From NCBI RefSeq assembly GCF_021347895.1, contig NC_067131.1, forward strand, positions 31,405,411 through 31,469,410: 64,000 nucleotides of DNA. Reading direction: 5' to 3'. Shown in pieces: positions 11,695-24,500 of the stretch. Numbering within the stretch: position 1 is the stretch's first letter; every line of letters begins with the position of its first letter. Made by a program: the position numbers and the translations under genes. The notes beneath the pieces were generated by a model, which ran no database searches, had not been told where the DNA came from, and was given only the letters and a program-made list of their open reading frames with translations. The stretch comes from Acanthochromis polyacanthus. Taxonomy: Eukaryota > Chordata > Actinopteri > Pomacentridae.

Positions 11695-11745
11695 GAAGCT
11701 AAACAGATGAAGACTCTAGAGAAGAGTCTTCATCTGTTTAGCTTC
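11695..11745. other. Perfect 23-bp inverted repeat with a 5-nt loop
   Basis: The left arm 11,695-11,717 and the right arm 11,723-11,745 are exact reverse complements, with AGAGA between them. It would form a strong hairpin in RNA from either strand, most likely in the cbx2 3' UTR. Confidence 0.9.
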
Positions 11746-12534
11746 AAAACCTCCAACTGAACGTCTCACAACAACCCATCTGACAGAAACTCATCCTGAC
11801 TCTAAAATCTAAATCCAAATTGGAGATAAAAAAAATCAGGATTGATTCTCTGTCTGGCTTTAAATTGGAACTTTTCTGAATGGAGTTTGGTTTGATTAAG
11901 ATTCATTAAACAGCTGAAACTACAGACTATTTTGAATAATGATTGAACAGTTGGTTTTCTAGTCTCTAAAGTGTCTTTAAATGGAGAAAGATGTGGATCA
12001 GAGGAAAGAAACCAGAAAACATTCATACGTAAGAAGCTGAAATCACAGAATTTAGACTGTTTCTTCTGTAAAAATTGGTTTGACGAAGGGTCATTTCTGG
12101 GCTGTAGCTAACAGTTCCATAAATGTAGATTAACTGGTCATTGTTCTTTGCTGCTACTAGAAAATGTGGTACTACGGCTTCTGACTTTGATGTTTCAATA
12201 AATTTAGAGGAAATCTAAACAGGATGAGCTTCGATACGAGATTTGAAATCGAACCAAAACTGCCTAGTTTCCTGCTGATCTTTACTTCCTGTTTCCTGCT
12301 GATCTTTACTTCCTGTTTCCTGTCCAGACTGAACTCGTCGGGTGTAAACGGTGTCTAAACTTCAGGGTTCCTACGCTGCTTCAACAAATACTCGACCAAA
12401 GTCTTGGGTCTGATCTCTGCTGTGGATTACTGGACCCAAAGAACCGTCTGCTGGGCGGTGCCGCAGTGGGCGGAGCTAAGAATGACTGTTGGTGTAGGAA
12501 CCCTGAGCGGTTGTGGAGGAGTGCTGAGGCGCCT

Positions 12535-15500
12535 TCAGTGATTCCTGGAATTGAAGAACCCAACGCTGGTCGGCGACTCCTTCACTGTCACCGTGATGAA
12601 GTTGGCGGTGACGTCGGTGACGAAGACGTGCTCCAGGAGGCTCCGGGCCGGCCGCCAGTCTGTCTCCGTGTCCGACTCGGTGGCGTTGTTGCCGAGGCTG
12701 GGCCTGCTGTTGCCGGGGAAGATGGCGGCGTCCTGTTCCGACTCGCTGCTGCTGCTGTCGTCCGAGTCTCCGGTGCTGAGCTCGTTCAGGTTGCGGTTCT
12801 GAGAACTGAGCCCATGTTTGTCCTGCCGGCCGCTGCCCCGACCAGAACCGCCACCCGCCAGCTTCTCCTTCACCCGGTTCTGCTCTGTGGCGGCGCCTGC
12901 TGTCAGACCGGAGCGCTGCCCTCCTGACGTTCGCACCTCCTTCCCCACGCCTCCTTTCACCATGATGCCGCCGCTCCGTAAACTGGACCTCGCCATGGCG
13001 GCCACGGCGCCGCTGGTGTTGCCCTGAAGGCTGGTGGTCGGCGGTTTAACGCTCTGCAGGTTGAGGGCTCGGAGGCTCAGCGCCTGGTTGGCTCGGTCTC
13101 GAGGTGTCGGCGAGGCTGAGGACGACGGTTTGGACAGACTGGAGTTCTGCTGCTTGTGTGGAACCAGGCCAGTCGGACCGCCGTCCTGTCGCCTGTGACT
13201 CAGCGGCGAGCGATGAGCCGTCGGACCGAAGCCGCCGTGGAGACCCAGCGAACCGCCACCCTGCTTCAGAGACACTTTGAAACCGTCTCGAGATGTTTCT
13301 GAGATGGAGCGCTTCAGCTCTGACAGAGAGTTCTTACTTTGTGGTGACGGACCGGACTTGTGGGCGGAGCCAGAGGACGAGGACGACAGCGAGCGATTGG
13401 TCCAGATGCAGCCGAGGGACCCGGGCTTGGAGGCTGATGTCTGGGAGAAGGAGCTGGAGGTCTGGGAGCCGTCGTCTCTGGAGCTCCTGCCCAGGCCGGT
13501 GTAGGTGAAGCTGGCCGGCTGCAGCGGCTTCTTGACACCGGGTCGCGGGTCGTCTCGCCGGACCGCCTGGTGGTGGCGAGGAGAGGCTGGCGGTGGCAGT
13601 GGCGGGACAGGGGGGCGGAGCTTAGCCTGCCTCAGAGCCCTCAGGTCCGGATGCAACGGCTTCCTGCCTCGCTTCTTCTTACGAGGCGGGTCGGGTTTGG
13701 CCAACATGATCTGAGGCCTCTTCTGGGGGACGGGGTGCAGCCGAGGACCCGGCTTCGGCTTCTTCGTGGGATCTTCATCCTCGGAGGAAGACGAGGAGGC
13801 CGATGAAGAGAGTCCGGAGGAGGTGGAGGACGAAGAGCGGCTGTCCTTGGTGGCGGCTGGAGCCGGCTGCTGGAACACAAACAGCCATCAGGACTTGAAG
13901 TAGAACCAAAATCAATCATAAAATCAGAATCAACAGCTGATCGATGGTTTTACCAGAATCTTTCGAGGTCGACCTCTCGGCCGCTTTCCTTTTTTCTGGA
14001 ACAGCAGTTCTCGCTCTTGTTCTCTGGAAAACATGAACACAAACTTTAACAGTAAATAAAGACGTCAATTTTAACAGATTAATAAACATTAATCTGATTT
14101 TAGGATGAATGTCTGTCAGATTGGCTGCTATGAGACGTTCAGTTGGAGGTTTTTGTGGTTCAACAGAGAGAGACTCTTCCAGAAACAGGATCAGCTGATC
14201 ACAGCAAAACTACCTTTATCAATATGACAAAATGAAAGTAAAAGTCTCCACAATCGGCTGGAGGCGACCAAACCAGAGCTAAAAATCAGGATGCATCTAA
14301 ATTGGAACTTTTTTCAATAAAGTTTGGTTTGATGAAGGTTCATTGTTGGTAACGACTATTTCCACCGTTAATGAATCTTAACCGGACGAATGAATTAGTT
14401 GTTTAGTTCATAAAGTGTCCGAAAATGGTGAAAAATGTGGCTCAGTGTCGCCCAAGATGATGCCCATGATTATATACTTAGAATTGCATAAATGTTAATT
14501 TCACATAATTTGTTAAAAAAATTGACCCCAAAATTGCTCAAAGTTCGATTAGCCTCAGATTGTGACGCTCTAAATGGATGTAAAATTGATTTGGTTGCAG
14601 TTTTTAGCAGAACTCAAAACTTTTTTGCTTAAAATATCATCAAAAATACCCAAAATTTCACCAGAAATTGTCCTGAACGTAAGAAAACCGTGATTAGAGG
14701 ACATCATGAATGGATTTACGGGACTCTTAAGGTTTAAACTGAACAAATAAAACACTTCTCTGAACAACAGCCTCTGAATCACTGAATCAAAACCTCTCTG
14801 ATCCGTACAAAGACGTGGATCTCCATGAAAATGTTTGTGCTGCAGCTTTAACACATCTGGACCGAATAAACAGGAACATTTTCTCCTCACGTCAGCTGCC
14901 AGCCGCAATAAATCAACCACACATGGACCAAAACCAGACAATGAAATCATTTGGACTCTGAGTAAAATTGATTACCTCACTTCATTTATTCGACAGAACA
15001 TTAGAAATTAAGTCTCTGGTTCTTGGCGGTTAATATCTATTCACTCACGTCTGTATTAACAGGGATCATGATGCTAAACAGATGTTCCAGAAACTCTTCA
15101 CGTCTGGATTCAGGCAAAGACTCACACCTAACACCTGTTAGCTTAGCATCACCGAAGCTACAAGCTACCCATAATGCAACACTCTGTTGCGCCTCCAATC
15201 AAACAGCAGATCTCGTCCTGAAAGATAAAATTAACTCCACTTTTTCAAAACCAATTCGTAGCTTTTTTATTGTTTTTCAGCAGCAATGCTTCATTTTATT
15301 TCAAGAGAAGTTTTTATTTGCAGTGTTTAACGTATGAAACAGCCTCATTGTGCTGCGTACCAACTTAATAATTCAACTAGGATGAATTATAGCTGAAATT
15401 ATGACTGAATAAGGAACATTAAGTATACGATCAAAAGTATTTGGACATCATTTGGACTGATGTCATATTATTAACATGTGGTGCAACGTTCAGCTGTCCA

Positions 15501-18332
15501 CATACTTTTGGCCATGTGGTTTATTTGTTGTAGAGAAATCATTCCATCTTAACAGACCAAAAGTCTGTGGAAACTTTGGGGTAAGTTTCATATTAATCAT
15601 AATAAACAGAAACATTCAAAAAAATGTTTCTTGCTGCATGTTGCTACGCATGTCCTCCATCTCTATATCCTTCCAGATTTCCCTCTTCTTGTTGATTTAA
15701 TTTCTTCGTTTCTGTGAATGCTCCACAGGCCTGCTGTGTATCGGCCTGCTGCTGCATTTGCTCCTAAAATACTGTCAATAATTTCCACCAGAAAGAGGTA
15801 GAAAAGGCGCCCAATACAAAAAAAACCCAACTAAAATACCCTGAATCACTGAGATGCAGATTCTCACGGGACTAGTATCATCACAGGACGTCGGTGTTTG
15901 GTGGAATATGGAAGATAATTTATAGGGCTGGCCCGAATAGGGGTTTCTAGTCTCCGAATATTCGCTACGCCCCGTGACGTCTGACGGGGGGTGGGGGGAG
16001 ACGGCCCGAATATTCGGATCCATTCGTCTGGTCTCCCGGGTCCAAATTTTGCCTTCGTTTTGTCTTCAGTTAAACTCAAGAATTCCCAAACAGAGGTCTT
16101 CAGCATCATGTCTTGTGTTTATGCAACAAAGTGAAGCGTGACGTCAGAGTCTGCAGCAACGCGGACATTCTGGTGGTGTTTACAAACACGAATGGAGGAG
16201 CTGAGATGAGCCGAACACGACGGGATGAGCCGAAGTGGGCCGAAGGCGAAGGGAAGAGACGAGCTCCGAATAGTCGTATTTTCGTCTGGAAGGAGGAGGG
16301 AGTGATCACATAGACATAAGTGTATATGTTTATGTGATTCCACGACGAGATGAGCCGATGTGGGCCGAAGGCGGAGGGAAGACAGTAACGCCGAATATTC
16401 GTTCCGCCCAGTAATGTCCGACCGAGGGGGAGCGAATATTCGGATACCAAAATTAATATCCGGATAGCGCCGTAGCGAACGAATATTCGGATATTCGGGT
16501 CCAGCCCTACTAATTTATAGTGGAATTATTACTTTATAAAGTCCAGACATGGAGCATTCACACAGGATGGAGATCACAGACGTCCTCCACCATTACTACA
16601 ACTCACCACTGGTCCAGAGGGGACACTAATCCCGTACGAATACGGCTGTAACTGATGTATTTTTGTATGGAAATAACAAACTGACAGACTTTTCTAATTG
16701 TTGGTATTTTTTAAACAATTTCTGACTAAATAACTAAAGGGTGCAACATTTTTATTTCTAATAATGGATGATTAAACCCACCTTTTGTGAAACGCTGCCA
16801 GAAGTCTGGGGTCCAGAATGTTCTCCTCCGGTTCCCAGCTGTTGTGCCTGAAAACACCAGAAAACTGTTTTAGCTCTAAGACTTTATGAGCAGAACCTTA
16901 AAATCCACATTTATCATCAGTCTGGTTGTAATCTGTTAGTAATAACAGCTGAGTGTTAGAATGAAGCTGCAGTTCACTGATCAATAAAAATCTAATTTAA
17001 TCATCATTTCAGTTCTTTTATAAAGCAGCTGCAGCTCCTCCAACATTTTCCTTTGATTGAAAATGAATGCTTTGGTGGTTTGAGACATTTTTGACATTTT
17101 AAAAACCAAAGACATCTGAAAATTTCGGTAATTTATAACAAACGTGATGTTCTGAAAGTTAAAGTGCAAATACAGAGTTGGTACAAAGACTAAAGCTTTT
17201 ATTATGAGTTTATCAAGGTTCTGGTTCTGGTTCTCCAGGTTCTGTAACATTTCAGGTTTGTGGGTTTTTTTGCTCCAGATTATGTTTCTTTTCCTTCAGG
17301 TTCTAGTGTGTGTGTTCTCCAGATTATGGTTCTAGCAGATGTTCTCCAGGTTCTGCTTGTAGTTTCCATATTTATTCCAGGTTCTGGTTCTGGTCTTCAG
17401 GTTCTGATATGTTTTCTGAGGATTCTGACGATGGTTTCTGTGTTTATTTGTGGTTCTGGTGTGTATTCTCTGGGTTCTGTAATATTGTGGGTTCTAAATG
17501 TTCTCCAGGTTCTGGTTCTGGTGTATATTCTCATGTATTCTAATCTGGGTTGTATTTGTAGTTTCTGTGTTTAATTCAGGTTCTGGTTCTGGTGTCCTGG
17601 TTTCGGTTGTGCTGTATGTGTTTATTTGCTTATTTTTTTCCAGGTTCTATTTGGGTTCCAGGTTCTATTCTACTGTCTGTAGGTTCTGGTTCCAGCTTTC
17701 ATATTCTCTCCAGGTTCTGGAGCTTTTTTCCTAGTTCTAGTATATGGTTTCCAGGTTCTAGTCTACTGTCTTCAGGTTCTGGTTCTAGTTTCTGGGATCC
17801 CTCCAAGTTCTGGTCTTCTGTCTCCAGGTTCTGGTTGTATTTTCTATATTTCCTCCAGGTTCTGTTTGGGTTTCAGTGATCCTCCGGGTCCTGGATCCGT
17901 TAAATGGTCGCAGCTGATCCAGCCCAGCCTGCCTCTGGCTCCGGTCTGATCCCGGACCAGCATCCGCTGTTGAGGCTCAGAGACGCGGACAAACGGGAGC
18001 GGAACCGGCGGCTGTCTCACGGCGAACCGGCGTTTCGGACCCCGGAGGTTCGGCCCGGGTCCCGGACCAGCATCCGGCGGCCCGGCCGGTCATTGTTTGG
18101 TGTTAGCTGTTAGCAGCTAGCAGCTAGCGGACTTACTTGGACGACCAGCCCCTCCACTTCACCAGATACTCGAACTTCCCCTGCGGACACCAGACAACAC
18201 ACACACCGTCAGCAGGACGCTCCTCCCGGCCTCCGAACCCCTCCGGTCCCCGGTCCCGGCTCTTACCTTCCGCGGCCGTTTGCTGAGGATGCATTCGGCA
18301 TCAAATACCTGTCCGACCGTGACCCCCTCCAT
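12535..18332 (-). CDS. cbx2: Chromobox protein CBX2 (Polycomb PRC1), five coding exons
   Basis: The exons on the minus strand are 18,332-18,267, 18,180-18,137, 16,847-16,782, 14,023-13,954 and 13,869-12,535. All junctions are GT/AG and in frame, giving 526 residues (human CBX2 is about 532). The N-terminal chromodomain (about 8-60) reads [17 protein letters not shown] then [15 protein letters not shown] and [17 protein letters not shown]10, W31 and W34 would form the methyl-lysine cage for H3K27me3. An AT-hook [10 protein letters not shown] (71-80) follows, then a Ser-rich acidic tract (about 93-115) and a second basic hook-like motif KKKRGRKP (146-153). A long low-complexity Ser/Pro region leads to the C-terminal Polycomb box ([20 protein letters not shown]...), which binds RING1. 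The Polycomb box and hook identify CBX2 over CBX4, 6, 7 or 8. The gene is nuclear and represses chromatin in PRC1. Exons 1-2 lie in a CpG-rich stretch typical of a promoter. Confidence 0.95.
15424..15520. mobile_element. Short palindromic MITE, Tc1-like ends
   Basis: The left end TACGATCAAAAGTATTTGGA and the right end TGTCCACATACTTTTGGCCA are imperfect inverted repeats of about 25 bp in a roughly 97-bp element. The phrase resembles the ends of Tc1/mariner-related fish MITEs. Confidence 0.5.
15923..16509. mobile_element. Non-autonomous hAT-like element with AATATTCGG repeats
   Basis: The terminal inverted repeats TAGGGCTGGCCCGAATA (left) and TATTCGGGTCCAGCCCTA (right) are flanked by 8-bp near-duplicates, ATAATTTA and CTAATTTA. 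The interior repeats CCGAATATTCG-type phrases and a GATGAGCCGA(A/T)GTGGGCCGAAGGCG block twice. The 8-bp flank fits hAT. It has no transposase. Confidence 0.65.
17210..17890 (+). repeat. Degenerate CAGGTTCTGGTTCT repeat in cbx2 intron 2
   Basis: About 680 bp are made of irregularly spaced CAGGTTCTGGTTCTGG and TTCTCCAGGTTCTG phrases on the plus strand. In the cbx2 transcript this would read as AGAACCAGAACCTGGAG, a purine-rich run. Open frames on the plus strand here are composition artefacts. Confidence 0.75.
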
Positions 18333-18420
18333 TACAGCAGCCCCTCACAACGAAGGCGGAGCGCGTCTGACCCCGCACGGCCGCCGTAGCTGCTATTTAC
18401 ACGTTTATACCGAAATTAAC
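17900..18420 (-). promoter_or_regulatory. CpG-rich 5' region of cbx2
   Basis: CpG density is high across exons 1-2 and the 5' flank, in contrast to the AT-rich DNA on both sides. This suggests a CpG-island promoter for cbx2 on the minus strand. No TATA box is obvious. Confidence 0.45.
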
Positions 18421-18429
18421 CTGTTATTA

Positions 18430-19480
18430 CCTGTTAGCGGACAGGTACGAGTTATTATAATGCTATTTATTATAATTTATTATATTTTTTTATATTTAAT
18501 CTGGTCAACTAAACATATATAACTAACAATATCGAAAATTAGTGAATATATTTATGTAATAATATTGCAGATTCTCAGTCATCACCTCCAGGAGAAAACA
18601 AGTGGACGTCTCTGGTAGGTTCTTGAAGATGTTTCACCTCACACATTGGATGAGAGGTGAAACGTCTTCAAGAACCTACCAGAGAAGTCCAGTTGAACCC
18701 TTGGTAGGTTCTTCTACTAGTAAAGTCTTGACCTAAAAATTTGATTTTTTTAGTTCAATCCTTTTAATAAATAATATTGCAGAGTCTTAAGCTTAATATT
18801 TCAATTAAATCTAATAAATTTGTTTCATAAAAAACACAATTTGGTCTAAACTGTTCATATTTAAGTTTGTTAATTGAATATTGGAGATGCTTCACTTTAA
18901 TATCTAAACTTATTGGGTAAATTCATGTAATTATATCGTAGAGTCTAAATATTAATCATATATATTACAGTTCTTTATATATAATAAATGATATTTTAGT
19001 GTCTTATCGTTAATATTTAAATAAAGTAATTAAATCTGAATAATTTGATAACATTCTAGTGAAACCCTACAATATTATTTTTTATGTAACACATTACCTC
19101 ATTTGTCAGCATGACTACAAACACACACGACATGAAAATAATAATGATAATAATAACAATAATGAGATAAAATAACATTTTATTAATTTACTGTGACAGA
19201 ACACACAACAAATGGTGACTAACACTAACATAGACTGTATTGCAATATATTCCAAGACTGAGATAGGGAGTTTTTAATATTATTGCTGTTATAAATTCAG
19301 AAGAAAACACTTTATAATAATTACAGTGGATTCTAAATAAATGGATTGAATGAAATGCGAGATTATAATCTGTAATATATAATAAAATATACTATAGATG
19401 TTGATATAAAGTTTTATTGTGCTGCTGTTGTAGTTTTAAGATCTTTGAAATAAACAAACAACAACTTCTGGGCTGTTTAC
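18430..19480. other. AT-rich intergenic DNA with one hairpin repeat
   Basis: A 31-bp inverted repeat (arms 18,610-18,640 and 18,654-18,684, one mismatch, 13-nt loop) contains GGTGAAACGTCTTCAAGAAC, a phrase seen again in related form at 21,290-21,400. The rest is AT-rich with no gene seen. Confidence 0.55.
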
Positions 19481-19640
19481 TGTTGTGTTGTCCTTCGCGG
19501 AACCTTTCTGCTTGATATAGCGAGACGGAGCGGGTTGCGTGTTGCACCAGCGTGCTTCCGGAAAATATGTTTGGTAAGAAGTCGTTTCTGCAGCGGTGAC
19601 CGACAGAGAAGCTTGTCATCTAAGGTACCAGCGTTTCACA
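19480..19640 (+). promoter_or_regulatory. Candidate promoter / non-coding first exon of cox11
   Basis: A short GC-richer island in AT-rich DNA contains an ETS-type CTTCCGGAA (19,555-19,563) and, on the plus strand, a possible donor CTAAG|GTACCA near 19,624. The cox11 coding exon is preceded by an acceptor-like TTGTCTCGTCCAG ending at about 21,541. A spliced 5' UTR would join the two, which I infer without transcript evidence. Confidence 0.3.
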
Positions 19641-21540
19641 GATAAATAAAAATCTATTAATTAAAATGTGTTTAGAATTTAATTTTTCTCTGTCGTCTGT
19701 TAGCGGCTAAGCTAAGCTAACGTTATCAAACCGGTGACTTGGTCAGGTGTGTCCGTTTGTTCTCGTTAAATTAAAAATTTTCTAGGTTTTATATGACCAA
19801 CATAAACACTACAAGAAAATTGAATACGTTTTAAGAAATCACAAGGTGTTCTTAAAAAATCGGCATACTTATGTTAATATAAAAATCCTAAACAAAGTAA
19901 AAAACAATCAGTTTTAAAAACTGATTCGTGTCGCTTTTAGCTCGACATCTATTGGATAACTGAGAGGGAAACTGATATGTTTAGCTCCAACTCTGGCTGT
20001 CCGAGACTGTGTCATATGCCGAATTAAAGAGTCTCATTTACTTGAATAAAGTTAAGGTAATCAATATTCCCTGCTCTGTTTACAATGAAATATTTGCTGC
20101 TTAGTTTTTGTTTCGTCTACCGAATTAAAGAATCACTTTTACTAACATGTTAAATTAATTTAATCATCAAACAACATGCATGGAGCGTTTATTATAAAGC
20201 AGAATGTCTTTAAGTTTTCTTCAGTGGAGTTTGGTTGGTTAATAATTCTTGCTTAGTTTACATTTAAATATTTGCCGTTTATTGATTTTGTAATATGCAG
20301 AATTAAAAAATTGCTTTTACTGAAGTGAAAAATGTGTTTAGTGACACTGTAGCAGGTCTGGATTGTGTGTTAATAAGTGAAGGAACATTAAATCATACAG
20401 TTTTAGAATGGAATTTTCCTTGAAGTTCTTATTATTCACTGGAGAACAGAAAGTCTCCTTAACTCATTTAATATTTTGAGTAATTTTTCAACCAAAAATA
20501 TTCTTTATGATTACAGATTTTACATTTCTATGCCATATTTCACGGTTTCTTCTCCCTGTACATTGTGACGGATTTTTTTTGTACATTTTTCTGAATATTT
20601 TTCAGATCAAACATAGTTTAAAGAATAGTGAAGTCTCATTTACTATTAAAAAAGATGTTTTTAATTGGCTTTCCTCCACTTTGCTAATCTTCTGTGCTTA
20701 TTTTGTGCATGTCATTTTGTCATTTTTATTAATAGAATTTATGCATAGTTATCATTTTCAGCTGAGTTTACATCAGTTTAATTCGTGCTTACAGACTTTG
20801 TTTTCTGCAGAATTACAGACTCACTTTTTCTCAAAATTATATTTCATTAATTTGCAGATTATCTTTAAATGGTACCTTTTTTGAATGGAGTTTGGTATAG
20901 GCTCAGTGCACCATGTGCTGATTTAAAGAGCTGTTTTCACCAGCATGTATCGTTTATTTCTTGAAATAACAACAAACAAGAGCATTTGTAAACAAGCAGA
21001 ATGTCTTTAAATTGGAACATTTTTGAATGGAGTTTGGTTAATCATTTTTTTCAGCTGAATCATCGCTGTTTAACGTGCTTGTCGTGGACTAGATTAAAGT
21101 AAGGCTGCAACAAGCAATTTTTTTCATTCTTGACTGGTCTGTCGATTATTTTCTAAGTAATGTTGTTAACAGACAGACACCAATCATCACATAACTCCAC
21201 CGCATTTATTGGTGGAGTAAAAATATGAATTTTAGAGGAAACAAAGTTCAGAGAAACAGCAGGATTGTTCAGCTGGAACCAAGATGAGAGGAACGTCTCC
21301 AAGAACCTACAGGAGGTTGGAGAGGTTCAACTGGACTTCTCTGGTAGAGGTTCAACAGGAGTTTCAACATCCTCTGGTAGGTTCTTGAAGACGACAGACA
21401 GATGTACACCGATCTTCACATAACTCTGTTGTGTTCCTTGGCAGAGTAACTAACCAAACTCCATTTTAGAAAGTTCTAATTTACCGACTCTTGCTGTTCT
21501 GTAATACGATTATTGAGTTAAATGTCATCTTGTCTCGTCC
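19641..21540. other. AT-rich DNA upstream of cox11, dispersed-repeat fragments
   Basis: Three or four fragments of the GAATGGAGTTTGGTT dispersed repeat occur (near 20,220, 20,880, 21,025 and 21,460). A segment with TCTGGTAGGTTCTTGAAGAC phrases lies at 21,290-21,400. It may be a 5' intron of cox11. No coding region is supported. Confidence 0.4.
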
Positions 21541-21580
21541 AGGTGAGCGTCCTCAGGTGCGTCTACCTGCGGTCACCGCC

Positions 21581-24500
21581 ATGTTGCTTCCCCTACTGCT
21601 GCGTCCGTCACTCTGCGGCTCTCGGGCCTCGGTTCTGTTGCCGGGTTGCGTCCGGACGCTTCCCGGCGGCGCTGCAGCGAGGACGCTCCACTGTCAGACC
21701 GAGGACTTCCTGCGGCGGCGACTTCCTGCTCGCCTCGTCGCTCAGAGCCGTGGCAGGAAGTGGCGTAGCCAGCAGGACGAGTGGCGGACCAGGAACAAGA
21801 CGGTGCTGACCTACATTGCCGCCGCCGGTGTGGGGATGATTGGCCTGTCCTATGCCGCCGTGCCGCTCTACCAGCTCTACTGCCAGGCGTCGGGCCTCGG
21901 CGGCACGGCGGTGGCCGGACATGACACCGACCAGGTGGCCACCATGACGCCGGTGAAGGAACGAGTCATCAAGGTGACCTTCAATGCCGACACCCACGCC
22001 AGCATGCAATGGAACTTCAGACCGCAACAGACAGAGATCTTCGTGAGTGATCCCATCAGTCACCCATTATTTACTGATCAATAATGCTGCGTGTCCACGG
22101 GGGCGGGTCACATGACAGGCGTGTTACCTTCAGACCTCTGGAGGCATCGGACCAACATGGCGTCAACTCTTTGCCTTTTATCATGAAAACAGTTAAGTGG
22201 AAAATTTTTCTGGAAACATTTGATCTGACAAATAATCTGAGTCTGTTAGTTCAACCACGGCAGGTTTAGAGGGTTTACGAAAGTTTCACGAAACATCAGA
22301 CCTCCGCTCTACGCGCCTCATTTGCATAAAACAGCCGAGAACTCAACTCTATGGAAATGAGCTTGTGCTAGCTCATTTGCATAGAGTTGAGTTCTCAACT
22401 CCTTTATGTAAATGAGCTGCGTGAAGCTAGCAGAGAGCTAGTGGACATACTGACATTTTTTTCCAACAAACTAAATGATGACTTTCCTATGACATATTAT
22501 GACTTTTTTTACAACTTTTTCACAACATACTATGACTTTTTCCTGTTTTTTTTTTTACAACATGCTATGACTTTTTCATGACATGCAATGACTTTCACAA
22601 CATACTAGGACTTCTTACAACATACTGTGACTTTTTGACAACATATTGACATTTTTTTCCAACATACTATTTGACGACTTTTCTGTTCTCACAACATACC
22701 ATACTGTGACTTCTTTTTACAACTTACTATGACTTTTTAAACACACTGCGGCTCATTTGCATGAAGATAAGGTTTCAGCTCGTTCATGTTAAACGTGACG
22801 CTGCCAGAATGCATTATGGGTCGTTTCAATAGTCAGTGACTTGAAGGCGTTGAACTGACGGATCCTGTGGACACGAACCATCAGCAGCATTAAATCCAGA
22901 AGTGTCTCAGTTTATTCATCTTCAGGACCAAACAGGAAGTTGAACACATCAGTAAAGACGGTTCTTCGCCCTGCAGGTGGTTCCAGGTGAGACGGCGCTG
23001 GCCTTCTACCGGGCCAAGAACCCGACAGACAAACCCATCATCGGCATCTCCACCTACAATGTGGTTCCCTTCGACGCCGGACAGTACTTCAACAAGATCC
23101 AGGTCGGCATTCAGTTTGTTTTTGTCTCCATGTTACTTCAGAACCTGCAGCAGTCACAGCAGGAGTTCTGGTTTATTTTGTGTTGCCTCTTAATACTTTG
23201 CAGTATTTTCTGCATAGTGTGGCAGTAACTTTTGTGTAACCTCCCCTATTGATTCAATATGGGAGGCAAATTGTTCCGTATTTTCATAAATGTCCCATAC
23301 ACGTCTGTCACACAGGCATCAAAACTGCATAATAAACAAAATAAAACACAGGAAATATTAAGGGCAGCCAGTTTCATCTTCCTTAGACCTATGTAGCGAG
23401 GACCCGATGCGAGGTCCAGCAGGTCTGTTTGCCGGTCCTGTCACGGGTTTCCTGGTTACAGACGCTGCTGCTCCGTGTGTTTAAAAATGTCTACACCTGA
23501 AACTCCACCACGTCCAAAGAAGCAAAAACGTTTTCAAAAGCAGACATGGGTGGGAAGACTGGAACCCTGGTAATAGGTACAGGGCAAACTGTGTTTTCTG
23601 TTGCTCATAGACTGAAGTAAGGCAGCATCAGGAGACCAACATGTAAGAAACATGAGAACAGAGAGAACCAACCAGCAGCTCACAGTTTATCATCATCTAA
23701 TCATCTCCTGAAGTCCCTTTGGTAAGAGACATCAGTACATGGTTGTGAATTTACCAGAGGATGATTATAGTCAGACTAATGTGGCCGTAGACTCTACAGG
23801 ATTTTACTGACTCAATAAATACATAAGGTGTTTAATAGTATTTTAAATGCTTTATTTTTTTAAATATCATTTATTTAATAGCCTATATGTGATCAATAAA
23901 TGACCTTTTCCTATCTAAAGAAAAACTCACTCAGAACTCTGATATGTTAACGGCACTAAATAAATAAGTCAGTAAATACATTCATACACACATAAATGAG
24001 TTCATACATTAACTGTGTTAAGATAAGATTTAGATGGAAAAATATCTGTAGAGACTTTCTTTGTCCAGTATTCTGCATTCAGTTGTTTGTTTTTGCAGAA
24101 TCCAGTATTACACACAGGTTGGTCATTACATTTATTAGTTTGGTTTCACTGTTTAAAATGATGCCACATCTTTTCAGACAGAACCTGTGATCATAAAACA
24201 ATACAGAACTCTTAGTTTCATGTTAATAAAGCACTGAAAGCTTTAAGTTTGACTAAATGCTTTTTTCAAAATTAAATAAACCACTCCTTGGGTGGTTGTG
24301 GCCCCGAGTTCAGTAAAGTTGGAAAGATATTCACAGATTCAGACTTCCAGCATCAATAACTCATTAGATGTAGGTTGTCAAAACATAAACGATGCCTCTT
24401 TCCCATCATTGTAAGGCAGATGATGTGCTACAAGCCCAGTTTTATCTAAAGTAGCTGTCTTTAAAGCTGCAGAAATAATGTTGGTGTCTTTGGAGGGGAC

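Larger units (their letters stand above)
10650..12534 (-). other. Probable cbx2 3' UTR
   Basis: Downstream of the cbx2 stop codon (12,535-12,537, minus strand) there is no other gene. A minus-strand AATAAA at 10,672-10,677 would close a 3' UTR of about 1.9 kb. A perfect 23-bp hairpin lies inside at 11,695-11,745, as do members of a dispersed repeat (11,270-12,060). The extent is inferred from the signal only. Confidence 0.4.
14024..16781 (-). other. cbx2 intron 3 (repeat-bearing)
   Basis: This 2.76-kb intron holds a member of the dispersed TGGAACTTTTCTGAATGGAG repeat (about 14,130-14,420), a small Tc1-like palindromic element (15,424-15,520) and a hAT-like element (15,923-16,509). No independent gene is seen. 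Confidence 0.7.

Noticed and set aside
12466..13806. Several plus-strand open frames of 69-153 codons opposite the last cbx2 exon
   Set aside because: They are shadows of the GC-rich cbx2 coding exon and show no family resemblance.
17260..17879. Ser/Gly/Phe-rich plus-strand frames
   Set aside because: They are translations of the CAGGTTCTGG repeat inside a cbx2 intron.
20507..20884. 125-codon plus-strand frame, hydrophobic
   Set aside because: It lies in AT-rich DNA with no family match or splice context; Phe/Leu richness fits T-rich composition.
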